A stretch of DNA of 64,000 nt from Periweissella fabaria (GTDB lineage: Bacteria > Bacillota > Bacilli > Lactobacillales > Lactobacillaceae): assembly GCF_918814575.1 (NCBI RefSeq), contig NZ_CAKKNS010000003.1, positions 1 through 64,000 on the forward strand. The letters run 5' to 3'. A model generated the notes under the pieces. That model searched no databases and was not told the origin of the DNA. It saw only the letters and a list, made by a program, of their open reading frames with translations. Below are positions 58,402 to 64,000 of the stretch, piece by piece. The position numbers and the translations under genes were made by a program. How positions within the stretch are numbered: the stretch's first letter is position 1; each line of letters begins with the position of its first letter.

Positions 58402-59169
58402 TTATTTTTTAGCCGTATTCTCATAAAAAACTTTTTCTAAATACAAGCCGTGTGCTGGTGCTGTTAATGGTGCCTCTAACCGATTTTTAACGGTAAATAG
58501 TCGTAAAATATCATGTACTGGTCGTTTTTTTGTTCCGACTTCGAGTAAGACGGCCGTCATAATACGTACTTGATTATATAAAAAGCCATTCCCGGTAAAA
58601 ATAAAATGAATTTCATTTAACTCAGGATACTCAACTAATTGTACATCGTAAATCTCACGTACAAAATCCTTTGTCGAATTACCTGCGGCCGCAAAACTCG
58701 TAAAATCATGAACGCCAATTAAATCTTGCATTGCGGTGCGAATTAAATCTAAATCAAGATTGTATTTAAAATTATATGCATACCGTCGCTTAAATGGATC
58801 AACAAATTCATTACGCGCAATCTTGTATCGATACTGCTTACCATGCGTATTGAAACGACTATGAAAATCATCGGCCACTTGTTCAACCTCAACCGCCATT
58901 AAATCAAGCGGAAACATTGAATTAAGACCATGCCGTAACCCTTCGGCTGGAATTGAAAATGGTAAATCAAAATGGACAACTTGTCCGTAGGCATGAACCC
59001 CCGAATCAGTACGTCCTGAACCAAATACTTCAATCGTGCCAGCATCATTTTTGGCAATCTTATTGACTACCCGTGTCAATACTGATTCAATGGTCCGTTG
59101 CTCTGGTTGCCGTTGAAAGCCGGCAAAATCCGTACCATCATAGGCAATTGTTACTTTATATCTTGGCAT
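58402..59169 (-). CDS. truA: tRNA pseudouridine(38-40) synthase
   Basis: TruA makes pseudouridine in the anticodon arm of many tRNAs. The 255-residue protein shows the N-terminal YKVTIAYDGTDFAGFQRQP, the catalytic Asp in GSGRTDSGVHAYGQV (about residue 52), the KQYRYKI block, and the C-terminal FTGNGFLYNQVRIMTAVL. It is the last gene of the ecfA1-ecfA2-ecfT-truA operon, 10 bases after ecfT. Confidence 0.97.
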   Translation of the reverse strand: MPRYKVTIAYDGTDFAGFQRQPEQRTIESVLTRVVNKIAKNDAGTIEVFGSGRTDSGVHAYGQVVHFDLPFSIPAEGLRHGLNSMFPLDLMAVEVEQVADDFHSRFNTHGKQYRYKIARNEFVDPFKRRYAYNFKYNLDLDLIRTAMQDLIGVHDFTSFAAAGNSTKDFVREIYDVQLVEYPELNEIHFIFTGNGFLYNQVRIMTAVLLEVGTKKRPVHDILRLFTVKNRLEAPLTAPAHGLYLEKVFYENTAKK

Positions 59170-59179
59170 ACTAACCTTC

Positions 59180-59980
59180 CTACATTAAAAATCGTGTGCC
59201 AACTAAAATCACTAACACACACATAAAAACTAATACCGCTAGTGAATCTCGCCGCTGCCATGCTAAAACACGAAATTTCGTCCGATTTTCACCACCTTGA
59301 TAACCACGGGCTTCCATTGCATCCCCTAAATCAATTGCGCGTTGAATGGCACCGACAAACAATGGGATTAAAATCGGCACAATCGCTTTACTCCGTTTAA
59401 CAATTGACCCATTCGCAAAATCAACTCCACGAGCGCGTTGGGCATTCATCACTTTAACGGTTTCATCCATCAATGTTGGTACAAATCGTAACGCAATTGC
59501 CAACATTAACGATAATTCATACACTGGAAATTTAATTTTTAATAACGGCTTCATTAAATATTCTAGCGCATCTGCCAAAGCCAGTGGTTGTGTCGTTAAT
59601 GTAAGGACGGTTGACATTAAAATAATAAATAAAAACCGTAAAAACACATAGACGGCATTAATGATTCCGGTATTAGTTACTGTAAATGGTCCAAATGCCC
59701 AATAAACATGGCCACTTGGTGAGAAAAATAATTGCAAGACAATAGTAAAAACAATTAACCATAAAACGGGCTTTAATCCTTTAAGATAGATTGCCAAACT
59801 AATCTTCGTACTAGCCACCGCCAACAAAGTAAACAGACCTAAAATTAGATAACCTAGCCAATTATTTGCTAAAAAAATTAAAATAATAAAACTAACGCTT
59901 AAAATTAATTTAGCACGTGGATCTAGACGATGAATAATTGAATTTCCTGGGACATAGCGGCCGATAATCATATTACTCAT
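59180..59980 (-). CDS. ecfT: ECF transporter transmembrane subunit EcfT
   Basis: EcfT is the scaffold that joins the two EcfA ATPases to vitamin- or metal-binding S components. The 266-residue protein has about five or six helices and both coupling motifs in the cytoplasmic helices: LMLAIALRFVPTLMDETVKVMNAQRARG and DAMEARGYQG. GGGGGG lies five bases before the ATG, and the gene overlaps ecfA2 by eight bases. It would serve all S components of the cell, including the one at 51.7 kb. Confidence 0.96.
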   Translation of the reverse strand: MSNMIIGRYVPGNSIIHRLDPRAKLILSVSFIILIFLANNWLGYLILGLFTLLAVASTKISLAIYLKGLKPVLWLIVFTIVLQLFFSPSGHVYWAFGPFTVTNTGIINAVYVFLRFLFIILMSTVLTLTTQPLALADALEYLMKPLLKIKFPVYELSLMLAIALRFVPTLMDETVKVMNAQRARGVDFANGSIVKRSKAIVPILIPLFVGAIQRAIDLGDAMEARGYQGGENRTKFRVLAWQRRDSLAVLVFMCVLVILVGTRFLM

Positions 59981-60848
59981 GATTGCCCCCCTTTTTTAAA
60001 CTACGTTGCAACGCCAAAGCAAGTTGCTCTACGTTAATAATATTGGCACTCAGATCAAATCCTTGTGCGCTTAATTTATTTTTAAATAGCACTGTGTGAG
60101 GGACATCAAGTTGTTGAGCTTGCAACCATGTAATATCGGCAAAAACTTCCATTGGGGTAGCATGTTTAACAAGTTGCCCGTTAGCCATTACTAACACATC
60201 ATCAGCATACTCAGCGGCATCTTCCATCTGGTGTGTGACTAAAATAATCGTTAAATTCTTGGTCGCATGCAACTCCGCAAACATCGCCATCATTTCTTTA
60301 CGACCGACTGGATCAAGACCCGCAGTTGGTTCATCCAAAATTAATACTTGTGGTTCAATAGCTAAGACACCCGCAATCGCAACTCGCCGCATCTGCCCAC
60401 CTGATAAGTCAAAAGGTGATTTCTGCCAGTGCTCTTCGGGTAAATTTACTAATCGTAACGCCTTTTGAGCTAATTCTTGTGCTTCTTGTGGATTTTTACC
60501 AAAGTTTAGCGGTCCAAACATGACGTCTTTTAGAACCGTTTGTTCAAATAATTGACTTTCTGGAAATTGAAATACAATTCCAACGTGTTGACGGACTTTA
60601 GCCAGTATTTTTTGCGATGTTTTATTGTCAACTACATGGTCATCAAAAATAATTTGCCCCGTTGTTGGCTTAATTAACCCATCTAACAACTGTAAAATTG
60701 TTGATTTCCCAGAACCAGTATGTCCAATTAGTGCGGTATATGAATTAGGCTGAATCTTAAAGTTCAAATCAGTCAACGCATTATTAGCAAATGGTGTCCC
60801 GGGTTGATAGACATAGCTTACATTTTTAAATTCAATTGCCATAACCAC
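59973..60848 (-). CDS. ecfA2: ECF transporter ATPase EcfA2
   Basis: The 291-residue ATPase has Walker A GHTGSGKST (about 42-50), the signature LSGGQMRR, Walker B VLILDEPTAGLDP and the H-loop VTHQME. It pairs with EcfA1. The start is ambiguous: GTG at 60848 has AAAGG eight bases upstream, while the ATG two codons later (60842) gives the more usual N-terminus. Either start lies inside the end of ecfA1, so translation is coupled. Confidence 0.95.
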   Translation of the reverse strand: MVMAIEFKNVSYVYQPGTPFANNALTDLNFKIQPNSYTALIGHTGSGKSTILQLLDGLIKPTTGQIIFDDHVVDNKTSQKILAKVRQHVGIVFQFPESQLFEQTVLKDVMFGPLNFGKNPQEAQELAQKALRLVNLPEEHWQKSPFDLSGGQMRRVAIAGVLAIEPQVLILDEPTAGLDPVGRKEMMAMFAELHATKNLTIILVTHQMEDAAEYADDVLVMANGQLVKHATPMEVFADITWLQAQQLDVPHTVLFKNKLSAQGFDLSANIINVEQLALALQRSLKKGGNHE

Positions 60849-61660
60849 TGTACCAACCTTTCTTCATCTAAATATTCTTCCGGCACATCGACATCTAAAT
60901 TCTTTAGTGCTAACTTTAATTGCTCAGCATAAGGCACGTCCAGACCTAATGCTAACAATCGTTGACCGCTACTAAATATTGTCGCCGGCGTTCCTTCTTC
61001 AACTAACTGGCCATCGTTAATCACTAAAATTCGATCCGCATCAGCTGCCTCATCAATATCATGTGTGATTGAGATGACTGTTAGTTCCTTGCCTAAACGG
61101 TCCTTAAGTTTACGGATAGCAGCAATTACTTCCTTACGGCCTTTAGGATCAAGCATAGCCGTTGCTTCATCTAAAATAATAATTTTGGGTGCGACAGCAA
61201 TAATCCCCGCCAACGCAACTCGTTGTTTTTGACCACCAGATAAATGTGTGGGTTCTCGATCTGCAAATACGTCCATTTGAACTTCTTTGAGTGCCGCTGG
61301 AACCAAAGCTAACATTCGTTCACGTTCAATTCCGCGATTTTCAAGTCCAAACGCCACATCATCAGCAACTGTTGCGCCAACAAACTGATTTTCGGGATTT
61401 TGAAAAACCATCCCCACTTTATTACGAACCGTCCACATATTTGCTTCATTAACAAGTTGACCATCAATTAAGATTTCACCAGCATCTGCGACTAATAAAT
61501 AATTTAATAATTTAGCGAGCGTTGATTTTCCAGAACCGTTATGACCAATAATTGCGACCCATTCACCCTTGGTAACACTAAAAGATAAGTTATCTAAGGC
61601 CTTACTTGTACTGCTCGGATATTGGTAAGAAATATTTTTAACTTCAATGATATTTTCCAC
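60818..61660 (-). CDS. ecfA1: ECF transporter ATPase EcfA1
   Basis: The 280-residue ATPase has Walker A GHNGSGKST, the signature LSGGQKQR and Walker B IIILDEATAMLDP with the A-T-A-M variant typical of EcfA1. The GTG at 61660 has AGAGGA eight bases upstream; the two in-frame ATGs before it fall within or ahead of that Shine-Dalgarno. In many lactobacilli the gene follows rplQ; here about 300 bases of non-coding sequence and a divergent gene lie upstream, so the operon starts at ecfA1. Confidence 0.95.
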   Translation of the reverse strand: MENIIEVKNISYQYPSSTSKALDNLSFSVTKGEWVAIIGHNGSGKSTLAKLLNYLLVADAGEILIDGQLVNEANMWTVRNKVGMVFQNPENQFVGATVADDVAFGLENRGIERERMLALVPAALKEVQMDVFADREPTHLSGGQKQRVALAGIIAVAPKIIILDEATAMLDPKGRKEVIAAIRKLKDRLGKELTVISITHDIDEAADADRILVINDGQLVEEGTPATIFSSGQRLLALGLDVPYAEQLKLALKNLDVDVPEEYLDEERLVQWLWQLNLKM

Positions 61661-61907
61661 AATTTTTCCTCTCATCATAATCTACGCTTTTATTGTTTTT
61701 AATAAGAATAGCCAAAATTTTACCATACTTTAGATCATCATTCTAACTAAACTAGCGCCTGCTATTAATACAGATTAATGATGTATATAAGCTTTATCTC
61801 AAAAAGTTACGTTTAACAAATAATTATCTTAGGTACTTTCAGTGTTTTTTGGTATCATTAGTATAAAATATATTTTAGTTAGAAATTTATTTAAGCTCAA
61901 GTGTACT

Positions 61908-61936
61908 TTGACTAACATAAGTATACGGCTTAAATT
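61908..61936 (+). promoter_or_regulatory. promoter of the polyprenyl synthetase gene
   Basis: TTGACT (61908-61913), a 17-base spacer and TAAATT (61931-61936), about 22 bases before the ATG. The wider gap (61679-61958) is A/T-rich; I saw no coding sequence in it and no clear ecfA1 promoter. Confidence 0.6.
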
Positions 61937-61958
61937 TTGATTTAGAAGGGGAAGCTTT

Positions 61959-62942
61959 ATGGCGCACACGCAACTTCACCCGCTTTGGATTAAATATCCA
62001 TCCTTAAAAAAGGATCTTGGAGCGGTTGTTGAGCTAATTGAACAAAATATTAATCTTGATGAGTCTGATGTTAAAAAAGCCATTGTTAAAATGATTGAAA
62101 ATGGCGGAAAAATGCTGCGACCTGCCTATACACTATTAATGGCATCTTTTTATGAGATTGATCATCAACGAATTCTTGGATTAGCCGCAGCAATCGAAAC
62201 GCTTCATGCCGCATCGTTAATCCACGACGACATTATTGATGATGCGCCAACACGTCGACACTTACCTTCAATACAACAACAATTCGGCAAAGATGTTGCT
62301 GTCTATGCTGGGGATTATTTGTTCGTCGTTGTTTTCCGCTTATTGAGTAAAAATCACCTGGATTTATCTGCAATCCAACGCGATACGCAATATCTTGATA
62401 ATTTATTAGCTGGGGAATTAAATCAAAAAGATGCCCGTTACGATTTTGAAATGACTATCGAACGGTACTTAAAACAAATCGATGGTAAGACTGCTGAATT
62501 ATTTGCTTTAGCAACTACCATTGGTGCAAACAAAGAAAATGCCCCCGCTGATTTTCTTGCCAATGCTGATAAAATTGGGCGTAACATTGGGATGGCTTTT
62601 CAAATCTTAGATGATATCCTTGATTATGAAGAATCAAGTAAAGCCATTGGTAAACCGACACTTGAAGATTTACGTCAAGGCGTCTACTCAGCGCCACTTA
62701 TCTTCACAATGGCCACGCACAAAGCTGAAATCTTACCGATTTTACAAAAGCGGACTGAAATTAGCGATGCAGAAGCCATAGTTTTAGATCGTTTAGTTAA
62801 AAACTATGGGTTAACACCAGCTAAAGAACTCGCCAAAGAATACACACGCAAGGCAATTGCTGATATTGAAAATCTACCAGATAAACCTGCTAAGAAAATT
62901 TTATTGCAATTGACGACCCAATTATTAAAACGTAAAAATTAA
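61959..62942 (+). CDS. long-chain polyprenyl diphosphate synthase (heptaprenyl-type)
   Basis: The 327-residue trans-isoprenyl synthase has both aspartate-rich motifs: LIHDDIIDDAPTRRHLPS (about 86-103) and FQILDDILDYEES. The residues before the first motif (LHAASL) are small, as in enzymes making long chains such as heptaprenyl or longer quinone tails. With menA close by it probably supplies the menaquinone side chain. GGGG lies in a good position before the ATG, and a dedicated promoter and terminator make it a one-gene unit. Confidence 0.9.
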   Translation: MAHTQLHPLWIKYPSLKKDLGAVVELIEQNINLDESDVKKAIVKMIENGGKMLRPAYTLLMASFYEIDHQRILGLAAAIETLHAASLIHDDIIDDAPTRRHLPSIQQQFGKDVAVYAGDYLFVVVFRLLSKNHLDLSAIQRDTQYLDNLLAGELNQKDARYDFEMTIERYLKQIDGKTAELFALATTIGANKENAPADFLANADKIGRNIGMAFQILDDILDYEESSKAIGKPTLEDLRQGVYSAPLIFTMATHKAEILPILQKRTEISDAEAIVLDRLVKNYGLTPAKELAKEYTRKAIADIENLPDKPAKKILLQLTTQLLKRKN

Positions 62943-62946
62943 TATC

Positions 62947-62983
62947 AAAAAGGCTTCGGAATATCATATCCCAAAGCCTTTTT
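62947..62983. terminator. bidirectional terminator between convergent genes
   Basis: AAAAAGGCTT pairs with AAGCCTTTTT, with additional GG/CC pairing towards the loop. It lies just after the polyprenyl synthetase stop and about 50 bases before the gpmA stop. Confidence 0.85.
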
Positions 62984-63035
62984 ATTTTTAGCTTTATTAC
63001 CCACTATCTTAGTAGTTGCTTTTAACACCGGATTC

Positions 63036-63698
63036 TTAAATGAATTCTTTTTTTATGATGTGTAATTGTTGATCTAGCTGATAATGAATCGGACTACCAT
63101 TGTCAACTTCAACTTGCATAATATCTGCATCATCAATTTGCTCTAGATATTTTATCAATGCCCGCAAAGTACTACCATGAGCAACAATCAATTGATTCTG
63201 GCCTTGGCGCAATCCTGGGGCAATCACATCTTGCCAGTAAGGTAATAATCGCACTGAGGCCATCTCGAGGCTTTCACCACGTGGTTCGAGCCCCAATGGA
63301 TATTGCCGTTTAGGCTCTGGGCGACTTAGTAATGGTGGCACGGCGACATATGAACGCCGCCATTGTTGTACTTGCCATGCCCCAAACTGTTCTTTAGCAG
63401 TATCTTTATTCATTCCCCGTAATGCACCATAATGCCGTTCATTTAAACGCCAAGACTTACGCATGGGTAAGTACAACTGATCTATTTGTTCAAGCACGAT
63501 ATTAGCCGTTTGAATTGCTCGGCGTAAATAGGATGTATGTACTTGCGTAAATTGAACATTCGCTTGCGCCAATTTCTGCCCCGCTATTTTAGCTTGGGCG
63601 ATACCTTGTTCCGTCAAAGCAACATCACTCCAACCCGTAAAAATATTATCTCGATTAGCTGTACTTTGACCATGGCGCATAATATATAAATCAACCAT
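63036..63698 (-). CDS. gpmA: 2,3-bisphosphoglycerate-dependent phosphoglycerate mutase
   Basis: GpmA interconverts 3- and 2-phosphoglycerate in lower glycolysis. The 220-residue protein has the phosphohistidine motif [18 protein letters not shown] near the N-terminus, the [22 protein letters not shown] block, and the second His in [15 protein letters not shown] (the usual Asn after AHG is Ser). It is slightly shorter than the typical 228-230 residues. AGGA lies six bases before the ATG. Some genomes carry extra gpm paralogues, so this may not be the main glycolytic copy. Confidence 0.9.
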   Translation of the reverse strand: MVDLYIMRHGQSTANRDNIFTGWSDVALTEQGIAQAKIAGQKLAQANVQFTQVHTSYLRRAIQTANIVLEQIDQLYLPMRKSWRLNERHYGALRGMNKDTAKEQFGAWQVQQWRRSYVAVPPLLSRPEPKRQYPLGLEPRGESLEMASVRLLPYWQDVIAPGLRQGQNQLIVAHGSTLRALIKYLEQIDDADIMQVEVDNGSPIHYQLDQQLHIIKKEFI

Positions 63699-63810
63699 CT
63701 CAGTTCCTCACAATCACCGTCTTGTTAAATAACTTAATAATACTTGTTACCTTTTTCACCAATGATAGCTTATTTTTAATAAACTGCAAGTAGCTTTACT
63801 TAATTACTAC

Positions 63811-64000
63811 TTAAAATTCAAGAATGACGCTTCCATAACTCAAACCAGCCCCAAAACCAGCTAATAATAACCGCTTGCCAGTTAAATCTTGGGTATTCAT
63901 TAATTCCGCAAAAGCCATAGCAATTCCAGCTGATGAGGTATTACCGTAATATGAAACATTTTCGCAAAACTTACTTATTGGTTGCTCCAATTTAGCAGCA
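63811..64000 (-). CDS. fabH: 3-oxoacyl-[ACP] synthase III, C-terminal part (cut by the window edge)
   Basis: Only the last 62-63 codons are present. They read ...KFCENVSYYGNTSSAGIAMAFAEL... and end in LLLAGFGAGLSYGSVILEF, matching the C-terminus of FabH, which starts fatty acid synthesis from acetyl-CoA and malonyl-ACP. The Asn of YGNTSSA is the catalytic Asn. A stop codon TAA lies at 63811-63813. The N-terminus and catalytic Cys are beyond the edge. fabH is usually followed by other fab genes, but here gpmA comes next. Confidence 0.85.
   Translation of the reverse strand, partial: AAKLEQPISKFCENVSYYGNTSSAGIAMAFAELMNTQDLTGKRLLLAGFGAGLSYGSVILEF

Overview
This window is a stretch of ordinary, gene-dense chromosome from a low-GC Gram-positive bacterium, almost certainly a lactic acid bacterium of the Lactobacillaceae. 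The evidence is the gene content (HPr kinase, PepC, PhoP/PhoR with a duplicated PstB, an Ecf vitamin-transport module, ComFA/ComFC), the strong GGAGG-type ribosome binding sites and frequent GTG/TTG starts, and a gene order typical of that family. A member of the Weissella/Leuconostoc side is my best guess, but the genus is inference. I saw no insertion sequence, prophage, CRISPR array, toxin-antitoxin pair or tRNA gene. Nearly all genes lie on the minus strand; those on the plus strand are a CBS/ACT protein, YigZ, a DUF1275 membrane protein, a 2-hydroxyacid dehydrogenase and a polyprenyl synthetase.

Layout. 1-400: tandem promoters and leader of an rRNA operon whose 16S gene lies just left of the window. 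0.4-13.6 kb: the conserved block pth-mfd-flippase-rqcP-divIC-tilS-hpt-ftsH-hslO-lysS (peptide release, transcription-coupled repair, ribosome rescue, division, purine salvage, proteolysis, redox chaperone, tRNA charging). 13.7-20.5 kb: a CBS/ACT protein, an unrecognised small protein, uvrA, SOS-controlled uvrB and an HD nucleotidase. 20.6-28 kb: phosphoglucomutase, thioredoxin reductase, GalU, GpsA, Lgt, HprK and two small membrane proteins. 28.2-34.9 kb: phosphate regulon phoP-phoR, pstC-pstA-pstB-pstB-phoU, without pstS. 35-42.2 kb: prfB, secA, hpf, comFC, comFA, yigZ. 42.2-50.7 kb: a detached pstS, PepC, a small unrecognised protein, a P-type ATPase behind a yybP-ykoY manganese riboswitch, and nadE-pncB. 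50.8-57.3 kb: accessory transport and metabolism, a stand-alone tRNA-dihydrouridine synthase, and menA. 57.4-61.7 kb: rpsI/rplM and the ecfA1-ecfA2-ecfT-truA operon. 61.9-64 kb: polyprenyl diphosphate synthase, phosphoglycerate mutase, and the 3' end of fabH at the edge.

How it fits together. Phosphate uptake is organised as a split regulon: matching 11-bp-phased TGTAAA (TTTACA) repeats precede phoP and pstC, and similar but less regular repeats precede the displaced pstS. The leader between the pst Pho box and pstC still holds a strong Shine-Dalgarno sequence with no proper start codon, and a terminator-like hairpin, which looks like the scar of a lost pstS. Mn2+ homeostasis is visible as a metal riboswitch driving a Ca/Mn-type efflux ATPase. 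MenA and a long-chain polyprenyl synthase suggest menaquinone or a related quinone.

The window does not contain an obviously new multi-gene system. The items most worth a second look are regulatory: the split Pho regulon, regulator boxes lying upstream of intrinsic terminators (uvrB, phoP), prfB without its programmed frameshift, and a strong hairpin in the pth leader.
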